Assembly: GCA_013115135.1 (NCBI GenBank)
Contig: JABANP010000389.1
Location: forward strand, 1-51,665
Reading direction: 5' to 3'
DNA length: 51,665 nt
Origin: Perkinsus olseni
Taxonomy: Eukaryota; Perkinsozoa; Perkinsida; Perkinsidae
The notes beneath the pieces were generated by a model, which did no database searches, was not told the origin of the DNA, and saw only the letters and a program-made list of their open reading frames with translations. A program made the position numbers and the translations under genes. Positions 20,546-31,789 of this stretch are shown here, one piece after another (the first letter of the stretch is position 1; the number at the start of each line of letters is the position of its first letter).

Positions 20546-20625
20546 TAACAGCTGCGAGATTCGAACTCGCGCCCTTTCGGACTAGCGCCTGAAGCTAGCG
20601 CCTTAGACCGCTCGGCCAAACTGTC
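20546..20625 (-). tRNA. tRNA-Leu(CAG), intact copy in arm 2
   Basis: Acceptor GACAGTT pairs with AGCTGTT (two wobbles). Anticodon stem CTAGC/GCTAG is perfect, loop TTCAGGC gives CAG, a variable arm is present, T arm GCGAG-TTCGAAT-CTCGC is perfect and the discriminator is A. This is the best-formed Leu gene in the window together with the copy at 32821. Confidence 0.9.
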
Positions 20626-21133
20626 GACGATAAACTTGGTGCGAGCTATCGCCTGCTCGATCCTCATTTGAAGGAAAGCCAGCCTCGCGACACCTTCCAG
20701 GGACAACGAACTCCTGCCGCAAAAATCCGAGGAGCCCGTTCCAGAGTTCACTGCAGAAGAGCACTGGATGGAGGTGCCGCGAACAAATGTCGACCGCCCG
20801 AGGCTAGGAGAAACGGATACTCAGTGCGCCACTGAGTCAGTGGCGACATGGTCGGAATTGAGGCATATTGGAGCTGGCCTCTGCGGAGATTATAACCGCC
20901 TCGAGAATTCACAAGCAACAAGCACTGCCACATCGAAGCCATTGAGTAAGGCTGCCGTACTGCAGCTAAGGTCCAGCGGACTATCCGCTGCGGCGAGCTA
21001 CATCACGTGCTTTGATTCAGTCAAACCAACTCAATAGCGCAACAACTATCAGCCAATTATTGAAATCGGATTGAGAAGTGATTGACTGACTGATGACTGA
21101 TGAATTAAAAGGCAACCAAATGACAATCCTGCC

Positions 21134-22530
21134 TCACGGTGAACTCTCGTTTTGAGCTGCCGTGCCACACCCGACCTTCCACACGTAGCGACTTGGAAAA
21201 TCCACGGTCTCGTAACCGACCTTTTGGTCATAACCGATCATAACTGCTTCCCAGCTCCCACGATTAATAGATAAAGACTTGACCTCACCCCCAGGATAGT
21301 TCAAGAGGAAGTCATCTTTCTTAGAGTTCGCCTCGGTGAGGAAGTCGCCGGTGACCATATCCATCACTCCGAAGGTTTCAATGCGGTTAGTGTTCATTCT
21401 GTTGCGTTCAAAGATACCGGCAACCACCTGCTGGCCTGTCCAAGGCAAGAACCGAGCTGCGCACACTTCGACCTTCTCGACGCGTAATGTTTCTCGCCCA
21501 TTCTCCCACACGCAGAGAGCCATCGAGTCCCCGGCAGACTCCCCCTGATGGATATAGAGGACCTTAGTAACCTTATCGTGATCGACCACAGCGTCGTGGA
21601 ACCTGTGTGAATTATAAGGACACCATTTACCGGGCAGAGTAATCGATGCCACCCATCCCGATCTGTCACTTTTCAGCATGTACAACCGCCGCGAAGCACC
21701 AACGACGAACAGATGACCATCGGCAAATGATATTTCCTCTATCGTTTCGGGTAACTTGAGATCCCTGTTCACGAATACACCACCAGAGAGCTTCCTGTAG
21801 TGCAAGTGGTTCGGATCCTCCTCGACGGTGAAGTACAGGTCATCCCGACCGACAACGAAGCCCAACTTGTAGGAGCCTTCGCAGCAACATATCATATCCA
21901 CCCACTCTGCATGGCGCTCGCGGGACTCAGTGGATCGCCCCCAGGAATACTCGGAGTCGAAGTCGGAGTCGGACCAACCGTGGATGCCATCGCTTTCGTC
22001 GTAGTCGGTCATCTCAGTGTCCTCATCAGACTCGTATTCCTCCTCCCCGTCACCATCCTCTTCTTCTCCCACTACGGCTGTTGGAGCCGATGCTGTCGTC
22101 CCGGCTGCCCCTGGCTGATTGGTCTGAGTCGGAGTGCCGTTGTTCAGGACCCCGCCTAATGCCCTCACGAACTCGGTGATATCGCGCAGCGTCGATTCTT
22201 TGCATCTCGGCACACTGAGGAATTTCACCTCGAAGTATCTATTGCCCCATGCAGTCTTTCCTCTTGCGGCAGAGGAAAATACCTTCCTCAGTGCCGAAGG
22301 ATGGTATCGGCTTCATCCTGAATACGTGAGGCCTCATATTAGCGATCTCTTTGCAGCAGTTGGGGGCTATCGTAGGCAGGAAGTCCCAAACCTCCCGAGG
22401 GAAAGACGGGCCGCTATCACCGAAATAAGATGTCACGCGGCAGAGACGGGCGACCAGTAGCTGCCTAGGGGACCAACTGGTGGTCACGTCAACAGCGTCC
22501 GCTGATGTGGGGTTGGCAGACGGCCCGGCC
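21134..22530 (-). pseudogene. Frameshifted second copy of the 465-residue acidic protein (arm 2)
   Basis: Mirror-image copy of 10398-11795, about 98% identical in translation (for example RRAEW to RHAEW, GSIALP to ASITLP). One extra G in the run near 22260 puts residues 1-93 (frame ending at 22239) and the remaining ~364 residues (frame from 22228) in different phases. It could be a real null allele or a sequence error. The start ATG at 22530 matches 10398 in the intact copy. Confidence 0.7.
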
Positions 22531-22565
22531 ATTGCAGGGCTTCAACTCGAGAGATCCCTGAACCA

Positions 22566-24314
22566 TTACGATGGCTGAAACCGAAGCAGAACTGGTCGAC
22601 TATCTGCAGTAGCGGAGTTCGCTACCACAAGTGGTGAACGGGAGAGAACTGCGCATATTCGTCGATTATGCGCTGTTCTGTCCCGTGTGAGTGTTGCAAC
22701 TCGGATATTATTCGAGTCGCTCGACTCGCTCTAGCACATATCCATTTATGATACTCATGATATTCGCTCATATTCTCGACAAGCACTGTGCTAGTCAGAA
22801 ACAGAGCTTGATGTGTTCACCGATCAGCTCACGTCTCCTGACAGGATTCGATACCGCTAGGCCGCCCACGCCTTGACAGTCGGCAAAACGTAAATGCTCG
22901 CTCCTCTGAGGACCTGATGGCCTGCATTGAGCTGAGAGGTTCTCATTGAGAACCTCCGGAACTCTACGATAAAGCTGCGCCTCTCTCGCTAGCGATTGAG
23001 TGACCGATAACTCAACGCTCATGCTGCACCATCGGAGATTTAGTGTCAAGACCATGGGGCTCTCCTATACCGCTCTGATAAACTCCGAGACTCTTAACGT
23101 TGCTGGCATTCTACTCCTTGAGGAAGTTGGCAGTGGGTCGTGCTCATCATTGCTCTGAACCATACCCAGTGATGATAGCTGACGATGTGATACGATCTCG
23201 ATGGGGCCGTAGGCAGCCATCTTCGGTCTTTCAAAGACCATGGCCTTCTCCATCGGGCGGTGAGGCTAAGACTATTCAATAGGGATATCGGCTGAGCAAA
23301 CTAGAATTAGCGGCAGCGAATAAGATATTAGATTTGCGGTATCGAGAGCGACAGAATTTTCGAGTTAGCATGCTACATATGCACCTTAGCAAAGTCAAGC
23401 CATATAGAAGAATCACGCGGGGAACTAGGATAGTATCCAATGTACGGTTCGAGCAGCAATTGTCGTAAACTCGACATTATTGCGGCTCAGTCAAGGGCCT
23501 ACGTTGATGCTTCTGGAGCACATATACGATTTCCTTACAAATTCACCGTACACTGGTCCGTCGTCTTACTCATAGGGCGATTTGCCGGGGCGTATTATAC
23601 AAGACAGCGAAAGTAACAACGATGATAACGAGAATTAGAATCCGCCCGGTTCTTCCCTCTGTATTGGGAACCGACGAGAGTCACAGTTTCTATGGACGGC
23701 ATAAGCGTGCACGAACGAGGATTTGCATGAAAATTCTTATGCCGTACATTCCCTAATAGGGAATCCCTATGAGACCACAAATTCTCGAGACTACGTCGAA
23801 TAGAGAAGATGGCTCTGCGAAGTCACAGTATCTGCTAGATACACCCCACCAGCTCTGACACTAGACATGAACTCAACGCTGGAAAAGAGAAGGGGACAGG
23901 AATTCCCTCGAAAAGTGTTAATCACAGTAATACTGTTCCTCACAGCCAACCGATCATAAAGCATCAGATCTCTCAAGATAACCCGAGGTAAAGAGCTGCC
24001 TAGGGCGGTGGAACACTACTCGTACTATCACCATAGGGCACAGTAAGAAGAAGAACGCCACTTAAAACATCCTCTCCGATGATGATGATGATGACGCATA
24101 ATCATGAAAACATTACAATATTCTACACGCCTTCATCAACACAACTTCAACTAGTTTGCGTCCGCCCCTCTTCTGATGCTCCGCCCTGGTGCTGTTCCTG
24201 ATACCGCTGTTTAGACTGCCTACGTCGCGTTATGGCGTCGTCAACGTTGAATTGGCCCTGAAAACAGACCCCCTATCGCCAAAATTTCCGTTAACATCAT
24301 TACTCGACCGGGGA
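22566..24314. other. Long stretch without a supported gene
   Basis: Only short uninformative open frames on both strands. No tRNA, repeat or domain seen. The last ~100 bases should be the 3' untranslated region of the KH-domain gene. A (GAT)n-like run is at about 24078-24093. Confidence 0.45.
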
Positions 24315-27300
24315 CTATTGATTCACTCCGATCTGTTGGGGAAGATCAGGCCATAAGATTACTACCTGTAAAATCCTATGTATTATCTCCATCGCCTTTT
24401 CTATTTTCACACTATCCCCCTTGATCGTCAGAGGCCTCGGCTGTCCAGGAACTCCCGACTTTTCCATATCAACTTTCGCACCCGAATCATTCTGCAACGC
24501 CCACAGTACTACGCCGCCTGGCCCCACAATCGAGCCTATGCTCTCATAGGGGATACTGAGCACCCTCACCCCGGGAGCGTCTGTCATGTGTATCGGGACC
24601 ATGCCCCCGGCGGCGACCCCACCGTGCTGCTGCTGTTGAGACGGCGGTGGAGGCATGCCCAGTGGCTGCTGTTGCTGCTGCATACCCTGGTTGTTCATCG
24701 GAGCCATCATCGGTGCTGTGGTAGACGGTGGGCTCATCATCATACCATAATGATGTCTTGAAGGCATCGATATTGGCTGTCCCGCATGCTGAGGAGGAAC
24801 GCCCTGCATCTGACGTTGCTGCTGTTGTTGGTGCTGCTGATGTTGTTGACGGCTATTGTAAGTAGCCGAGTTGCCAGGAGTTGATGCACGACTCAGTGGT
24901 GTTCTGAGGAAAGCAAAGGCAAGAGAGCCATCAACATGCCATCGATTCGGTCACCAACCACGATAGAACGGAAAAGAGAGCATCAAAAACGGAAGCGAAA
25001 GAAATTGACTAGCTCACTATCGTCATCGTGCAATTCAGGATTGCCTCGACCTACCTACCGCGCTATATGGCACAGTGGATCTTGTGAATACAACAGCATG
25101 CGAGGATCGTGTGAGGTTACAATCGATCACTCATCATTAGAACTTCTAAGCCTACTTCGTTCCTCAGGTTGAGTGATGAGACTGCTCAGTAGCCAGACCA
25201 TCATCGTCACAGTGCCAGCGAAGAGGAAGTCCGTCAATCTCACCATTCTACATTTTCTCTCAAGAGAATGTTTCACGACCCGATTATTACCCGCCAGCCC
25301 TCTCCACCGCTCTACCAATATCATACGTACCATCCAACACCGACATCGCCATGTCATAACCGCTAGCGACTTGGGGACTCATGCCGGATATAGTAAGTGC
25401 GCGAGGATCCCTCGCGTTCTCACTGCCAGCAGCAGGGGCCGCTAAGAGAATGCAATGGTCACCTTCGAGTCTTCGAGTAGTGTTGCTCACGCCAATGATA
25501 CTACTATCCCTCACACTGATAAGATAACACTCGATAGTGCACATTTCTCACTACTTTAATTAGGTAACCGGTAGATCCCAGCTGGGGAAACTTCTATCTT
25601 TCATAACGCCCAAATACTGAGCAGTGGTCGCTCTTGCTACATGAGCGATACTCCAGTGGATGGGTACTATGAGACGCGGGAGAAGTTCGCAAGAACTACA
25701 AGCACAACTCATCAATGATGGCCGTTACGATGCGAAAAAACTAAATTTGTGAGTATTCGTCCCCGTAATCATTTTTCACTCATTTACTGTCCCTGATAAC
25801 TCTATAAGATACTACGTTCCATATCAACCTTCGCTCCACTATCCAACTGCAGAGCCCTCAATACTGCGCCCTTCGGACCGACCAAGTTGCCGACGTGCTC
25901 CACGGGCACGTAAATAACCTATCATACCCATAAAAGCAACCATCTTCGAAATACGATCGGCCCTCGCCACTGTTCTAGTCGCCATCACCGTGAACGACTG
26001 TAACGATAACTCAACTAGCGTAGCGACACTACCAAGGTGCAGCGGGTTTCAAGAGATCCATCCCTGACAGCGATCACTCTCTGTTCGAAACTAATCGCCC
26101 CATCCCTCAACTGCAGGTCGGTAGTGCTATGCTCGGTCGCGGTCAAGAAAGTAAGATGAGCTCCAACGCATTGCTAGAGCGCATACTAGCAGGTCCCGAC
26201 AGGCAAAAATGGCCTGCACACTGGGAGATTTCAGACCAGGCTGTGTTGTTTAGTGTAATGTTTTCATCCCCAGCACGGAAATTCCCGGAGCCCCGCCGCG
26301 CACCCGCCCGACCGGCCTTACCCTCTTCTCTTGGATACTGGGGTCAGCATGTCTGCCAGCATATCCTCCTCTACCCTGTCCACCCACAACCATCGACTTG
26401 GCCCTTCGGTCCTGCTCCTGCTGTAGTAGTGCAGCGTCAACGTTGTAATGCCCTTCCATAACGTCATGGACCATCCAAACTGCAGCAGCCACTTGATCTG
26501 TCCCTCCAACCAGGGCAAGCTCCTGATCTCCACCGCTGGTTCTCTCCTGTCTCGGCGCTATATCCAACTTGGCTCCAGAGTCGCGCTGTATCGCCCTTAT
26601 GACAGCCCCCCGAGGGCCCACCACCGACCCTACGCTTGATTCGGGTATAGTAAGGGTCTAAAGTCAAAAGGCTAATTCACGATGACCCAGTGGGTCCGTA
26701 AGATGCTCCGAAGGCGAGGACGCCCCCATCCAGAGTGAAGGCTCAACAGCCGCGATCAACCCACCACTTAAACCTACTCGCTGTAGACTCGGCGACAAAG
26801 ATCCGCTACAACACGATTTACACGGATACTATCTCCATTCAAAAGAGTTTCAAAAGGGGGACCGGTCGACGTCTACGCAGTAGGCGAGTATCGAGAATAA
26901 CCACTACTACCCTGCGTTCATAACCCTCCGGAAGATCTCCTTTATGCGTTGATAACACTGCGGAGATGTATTCATGTATTCTATTACGGCAGTCATCCAG
27001 GCAACCCTGGGTATCTAAACAGAATAACGACGACTAATCTGCTGGATTGACACAGAGAGAATCATGTCAGTCATAATCCTCAACGATCGCCAACGAGTAC
27101 AGCTACTACCACTAGACTACACCACCCTTGACGTTCCTACTGGTAGCCAACTTGAGCACAGTTGTTCCTTGGGGAGAATCCTGTTGTTGATTGCCATTGT
27201 TGTTGTTGTTACTGCCACCGCCACCCCCGACGTGCACGACACAACGACTCTGTGCCTGTATCTCAGCCAGGTGCTGCATGACTTTCTTAACTGCCATTGG

Positions 27301-27529
27301 AGGGCATACTATAGCCTCCTGGTAGCGCCCAGGGAGAGATTGTGCCGAGTTGCCACCTGAAAGCTGCGCAATGGCAACTACCATGGATTACTGGATTACT
27401 ATTATTATGGATTACTACCATCACAATCTGAGCACAGACTAGTACTACTGTTCTTAACTACTAGTGCGTTCCACTCCCGTGATTTCCGTACCGCATTTTT
27501 CTGCGAAATTCACCCCGACGATCACTCAT
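24315..27529 (-). CDS. Multi-KH-domain RNA-binding protein (PCBP/Nova-like), seven-exon model
   Basis: Modelled exons: 27529-27475 (tentative), 27356-27133, 27006-26911, 26657-26322, 25918-25816, 25441-25291, 24903-24315. From exon 2 the phases join without a stop, giving about 500 residues. Three KH domains are clear, each with a GxxG loop: GPRG (26.6 kb), GPKG (25.87 kb, domain split by a 374-base intron) and GPGG (24.5 kb). The exon at 27133-27356 (IVCPPMAVKKVMQHL) with 26911-27006 may be a fourth, divergent KH lacking GxxG. A Gln/His-rich linker precedes the last KH and an Asn/Gly run sits in the first. Such proteins bind single-stranded RNA and act in splicing, stability or translation. 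The first exon (donor GTGGAA) and the junction at 27133 are the weakest parts. Confidence 0.75.
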
Positions 27530-28676
27530 GGCCAAGTCGACAGTGCTCCGTATAAAGGTGATGGCCAGCCGGAATATTTTACATAAGTTCTCATCCTCTA
27601 TACCCCACCCAAGTCTATAACGCATGAAACGAAATACCCCAATACGACTCGAAGCACATGGTTCTTCAAATTTCAACAGCGATGGAGCAAATTCATTGAA
27701 GCAGTGCGTGACGGATTCGCTGTTGATGAGTTATCCGATGGGGCGTGTTTGAGCGTATCGACAATAGGCGAGGGCTGACGATAAGGCCACCATCATTATT
27801 ATCACTCACCCTGGTCAACTCTCGGACGTTTACGGTCGGCTTCTTCACTGTTGAGCATCTTATTATGTCGAGGAAAGAGGCCCAATTCAAATACTGGATC
27901 GTAACGAGAAAGGAGCGTACAAATTGTGAAATTGATTGTGATAAGAACCAACTCAAATCCTCAACACACGAGAAGCATCAAGTCAAAGGCGTCGAGATGA
28001 CACAGACCGTGGAGATGAGTATAATGCTGAGAATTGGTATCCACGAAAATAAATTTACCAACGTTAATCACTTTGCTCCGTAACACAGCGGTGAAGTTGC
28101 GCTTGAAAAACTCCATCACAATGAAGCTCCCAGGCTCGAATCCCACGGAAGTCACTTTTCATGCATTTAGTTACTGGTGGTACTTCTCCCGCGAGACTAA
28201 ATGAATCGCCCGAGTGCGTAGAGCTTGGGTTCTCCCGCTAACTTTTCATACGGTGAGCTTCCGCCGATACTTAAGCCACTCCCCTGCCAGAAAACCTGGC
28301 CCGCATTTGACAATTTCAAGCACGCGTGCGCACGTACGCACGCACAAAATTGCGCACAAGAAGATGGCGGCGAGAACTTTCCAGGAAAAGTGCAAGTGAA
28401 ATAATGAGCTCGAAAGCATTGAGCTCTTACGATATGATGAGTAGTTGTACTCGGTACGAAGGTCGTTATTCTCGATCTCCAATTCGTCTAGACCGGTGAG
28501 TTCATAGAAGACTGAGTACAAACAGTCTCTAGCAAGTGTGCGCCTGCCTGGCTGCTGTCCGTTTTTGAGGCGCTGGCTGGATGCCCTCCAGCACCCTCGG
28601 TCAGTGCTGCATCTGTCAGTGCTAACCGCGCTGTTGCCTTCGGGCCGGGGCCCTACTGTGAAGCATCAGCACGAGT
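27530..28676. other. Intergenic between the KH gene and the membrane protein gene
   Basis: Holds the divergent promoters of both genes. Open frames at 27693-27956 (minus) and 27745-28083 (plus) overlap and have no recognised domain. A 27-base alternating pyrimidine-purine run is at 28320-28346. Confidence 0.45.
28320..28346. repeat. Perfect alternating purine-pyrimidine tract (Z-DNA-prone)
   Basis: From G28320 to A28346 every step alternates purine and pyrimidine, mostly CG, CA and GT steps (CACGCGTGCGCACGTACGCA...). It lies about 330 bases upstream of the ATG at 28677. Confidence 0.7.
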
Positions 28677-29643
28677 ATGGTGATTAATGTGGAGTCTGGT
28701 CCTGTCGTCCACAGTATGTGCGCGTGGCTTGCAGGAGCTCTTTTATTCCTCATCACGACTTTCTCTACTACCAGTCTCGTAGTTCTGGTGGCAACTGTCG
28801 CTGCCATCTCGGCTGGGCAACTATGGAGCAAGAGGTCGAAGGAGAAGGGGACCATGGTGCCCACCACTGATGAGCATGAACGCCTCGCAGCTCTCCAAGC
28901 GCAGGGGGTAAGCGCTCTACGTCCATCCTATTATCATCATTCCGTTCAAGGCGCATACTATTCAGCGCCATTGGTTGTCGTACCAGCGCAAAAATCAGTC
29001 ATTCAGTGCGTCTAGTGGAACTTCTCTGTTAGGTCCATATCGGAGCGGACACCTCAGGGTGTTCGATCTATCAGACCAGTCCTCTCGATCCAATGCACTT
29101 TTGGATCACTTTACGTCCCGGGAAGGGAGTGGTGGGAACCACGCTCTATGATTTGAAAGAGGATCAGTATTACATATTGTAGGCTTGGAGCACTCGAGAA
29201 CATGAGAACGAGAGTGTCGACTACTTTCTTTCAGTGACAAAAGACCATCAGGATTCGAAATCATTGTCGGAAATGAGAAGTTCAAGGGGTATAGCAGTGA
29301 GAGCTGGGAGAAGCTGGAGAAGGCGGGTGTCTTACCATTGGGGCATCTTACGCCTGACGCACTAGAGGTCTTGGAAGACAGCACTCCCGAGAGTCCAACT
29401 GACCTCATGTACATCGAGGATTGTCTTGCCGTCGTGGAGACCCTCATGCAGAATCCTCCGTCCGGATACAAGAAAGGCAGCACAGGATGGATACTCAAAT
29501 TTCATAGAGATAAAGTGGAAAAAATGAAAAAGACATTCAAGAGGATGGGAATCGCCCAATCTAAGTCGAACGATTCGTTCGATCAGAGCTCGCTCAGCTC
29601 CCCGAACGAGTACTACTATCTGTCCGCTCGTATGGCAATCTAA
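28677..29643 (+). CDS. Membrane-anchored protein of unknown function (three exons)
   Basis: Exons 28677-28907, 29033-29178, 29235-29643; introns of 125 bases (GTAAGC...TAG) and 56 bases (GTAGGC...CAG). Phases 0 and 2 join all three frames; 261 residues. Residues ~15-50 hold one long or two short transmembrane segments (AWLAGALLFLI, LVVLVATVAAISAG), followed by a basic cluster (SKRSKEK). The C-terminal ~180 residues form a soluble domain: FWITLRPGKGVVGTTLYDLK, FEIIVGNEKF and a helical FHRDKVEKMKKTFKRM segment near the end. No family recognised. Likely a single-pass or hairpin-anchored membrane protein with a cytosolic domain. Confidence 0.6.
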
Positions 29644-30213
29644 GAGAAGAGTGCAAGATTCCGGCCTCCACTCTATTCTGTCGTGATGTCCATGATGTTC
29701 TCGCTCGATAGTATGTTCTTCCGAGTTACAAGTTGAACGTGCCAAGTAGGCGAACTGAGACTTCTCGCCGTTCATCGTCCGATTGATCCTCGAGGCCCTG
29801 CTTTGTGGGGGCTTGCAGATGTGAGGATTTCGAGGGAGAGGAGGATGTGATGCGGCGCATTAGAGTATTAACAATGTTATCAGAGTTAATCATACATCCT
29901 TCGCAACATCGTGAATGCGTAGCGACGTAATTTTTCCCACTCTTAACCGTGGTGGAGCAGCTTTACTCAAGCTGTGTATGGCATGCTGGAATGCTGTGTC
30001 ATACATGATCATCGAGCCAATCCATCATGATGGCTGTTGGCTTCAGCAGTTTGTCCGCCCTAGCAAACTGGATAGGATAGTGCACTGGTTGTGATAACTA
30101 AGTTCCATTAAGTAATCCGTAATGTAGCCCATACGTGAGGGCCTCCTTGATGCCCACTCCGCTGTGTGTTCGGTCCAACGCCGCGCGTTCGTTCCTTGGG
30201 AATCGACTCTCGA
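29644..30213. other. Intergenic before the tRNA array
   Basis: No gene or repeat recognised. The array homology begins abruptly at about 30214. Confidence 0.5.
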
Positions 30214-30253
30214 CTAGCCCGAAAGGCCGCGAGTTCGAGTCGCGCAGCTGTTA
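30214..30253 (+). pseudogene. tRNA-Leu 3' fragment at the array's left edge
   Basis: Only the variable arm, T arm and 3' acceptor strand remain (CTAGCCCGAAAGG...CAGCTGTTA). It marks the left breakpoint of the array inside a Leu gene. Confidence 0.75.
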
Positions 30254-30389
30254 TGATGCACACAAAATCATTTATTGATCTGGATATCGATACTGACGAG
30301 CCAGGCTACAAGTACGAAGACCTGTTTCCACCCAAACAGAGAGTCTGTACTACAGACTCTGTAGAGCACACGCAAATGCTAAGAATTAC

Positions 30390-30462
30390 GGTCTCGTGGC
30401 CTAATGGATAAGGCGTTGGTCTTCGGAACCCAAGATTGTGAGTTCGAGTCTCACCGAGATCG
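30390..30462 (+). tRNA. tRNA-Arg(TCG), array unit 1
   Basis: Acceptor GGTCTCG/CGAGATC, loop CTTCGGA (anticodon TCG, reads CGA), T arm GTGAG-TTCGAGT-CTCAC. A TTTT pol III terminator follows 8 bases downstream. Confidence 0.9.
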
Positions 30463-30469
30463 GACCTGG

Positions 30470-30473
30470 TTTT
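30470..30473 (+). terminator. Pol III T-run after tRNA-Arg, unit 1
   Basis: TTTT directly after CCTGG. Repeated at 31870-31873 and 33256-33259 in units 2 and 3. Units 4 and 5 have ATTTA here, only three T. Confidence 0.6.
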
Positions 30474-30559
30474 ACCGCTCTCGTCCCGTAATAGTCGAGA
30501 AGCTCACGGTCACGAATTCTCGCTGAATCCTGCTGCGAGATGAAACTTGCAATGGGATA

Positions 30560-30631
30560 GGGCTGAGCCGAGAATCGAACTCGGGACCTCGTGCACCCGA
30601 AGCACGAATCATACCACTAGACCACACAGCC
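30560..30631 (-). tRNA. tRNA-Pro(CGG), array unit 1
   Basis: Acceptor GGCTGTG/CTCAGCC (one T-T mismatch in every unit), anticodon stem CGTGC/GCACG, loop TTCGGGT, anticodon CGG, discriminator C. Confidence 0.88.
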
Positions 30632-30860
30632 ACATCACCCTAGTGCAAGTACGGCTTGCTGCAGGTAAGACTCTTGCCCTCTCGCTACACCACCCTCTTG
30701 CTCACCGTGGCAAGCTGAGGATTTCGGGACAGCGCCTCGTGCATCCATGAGCCACAAACTGGCGACTCGTTTTGTGTTCATGAGTCATGATTCATGACTC
30801 ATGAATCATGACCGCCATGTTGGCATTTGCGTGTGTGAACACACACCCCTTCCAAATAGA

Positions 30861-30932
30861 AATCACTACCCGGATTTGAACCGGGGTTGTCACGGCCACA
30901 ACGTGACGTCCTAACCACTAGACGATAGCGAC
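30861..30932 (-). tRNA. tRNA-His(GTG), array unit 1
   Basis: Acceptor GTCGCTA/TAGTGAT with wobbles, loop TTGTGGC, anticodon GTG, T stem CCCGG/CCGGG. The base at the discriminator position is T, as in all His copies here. Confidence 0.85.
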
Positions 30933-31013
30933 ACGAAAATCGCTTCGATCATGCATATCCGATGTGATACCGCTCGTTCGTTCTCGCAGGCAGGTCCAAT
31001 TCGTAGGGCCTTC

Positions 31014-31391
31014 CTATCGCGTGTGCGCTGCAGCCTCCCTCGCAGAGTTCACCTGGCCTTTTACCGCTGCACACAACCCAGCGTCTATCTGTAGGGTTTC
31101 TGAGTTTGTGAAACCGAGAGTGGGCCCCTCCCACTCCCAAGAGTCAACAAAAGAGGAATCGTGCTCACTCAAGTTGAGTGACTCAGCATTGCATTGGAGA
31201 GAAACGCCGGGCACAGTCGCACCGGACCTTGAGTTATTGGAATATTTCGAGCTCACAGTTGCATCGTATTCGAGTCGTAAGCTATTCTTGAAGTACCTGT
31301 TTGCCGCGTCCATGTCTCGGATCCTTCCTCTCGTCTGCGACGGAGTGACGCAGAGCCGAGATGCAGCCATCGATTCGTCGTATCTCTCCAA
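31014..31391 (-). other. Conserved non-tRNA block of the array unit, open on both strands
   Basis: The ~500 bases between His and Leu keep a 125-codon minus-strand frame and a 191-codon plus-strand frame (starting at GTG 30964 and running through tRNA-Leu) in units 1-4 (31014, 32400, 33786, 35160). Because the units are nearly identical, open frames alone do not show coding. The plus frame ends with the typical product of translating a Leu tRNA gene, so it is almost surely spurious. The minus frame has a true ATG but no recognised domain. Confidence 0.4.
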
Positions 31392-31434
31392 ACACTCTAC
31401 ACGGGATAAAAGCTATCTATTAGAAGAATTTAGA

Positions 31435-31514
31435 GACGGTTTGGCCGAGTGGTCGAAGGCGCTAACTTCAGGCGCTAGTCCGAAAGGACGCGAGTTCGAA
31501 TCTCGCAGCTGTTA
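31435..31514 (+). tRNA. tRNA-Leu(CAG), array unit 1
   Basis: Acceptor GACGGTT/AGCTGTT, anticodon CAG, intact T arm. An A-C mismatch in the anticodon stem (CTAAC/GCTAG) is unique to this copy. Confidence 0.85.
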
Positions 31515-31789
31515 TGATGCACGCAAAATCATTTATTGATCTGGATATCGATACTGGTGAACTTTGTGAGGGTAGTGCTCCATGCTACAGCGTGAGTCGC
31601 ATTTGTACTATGCTGATCAGAAAGAATAGTTCTTGGTGTCGCTGTTGAAAAGTCCATCGAATGCATGAGAACTCTGGGCCCGCATTGCTGACTCAACGAG
31701 CCAGGCTACAAGTACGAAGACCTGTTTCCACCCAAACAGAGAGTCTGTACTACAGACTCTGTAGAGCACACGCAAATGCTAAGAATTAC

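Larger units (their letters stand above)
20414..22565 (-). repeat. Inverted duplication, arm 2 (~2.15 kb)
   Basis: Mirror image of arm 1 in the order tRNA-His, tRNA-Leu, gene, all with orientation reversed. The spacer between the arms is about 8 kb and includes the tandem secreted-protein genes. Confidence 0.85.

Noticed and set aside
24315..24360. 33-base intron GTAGTA...CAACAG at the end of the KH gene
   Set aside because: Shorter than all other introns here and a multiple of three; simple read-through to the stop at 24315 is equally good.
30547..30750. 67-codon frame repeated at 31947, 33333 and 36093
   Set aside because: It begins inside tRNA-Pro and is a by-product of reading the complement of that tRNA.
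30964..31539. 191-codon plus-strand frame repeated in four array units as a protein
   Set aside because: It starts at GTG, is conserved only because the units are recent copies, and its last third is the in-frame reading of tRNA-Leu.
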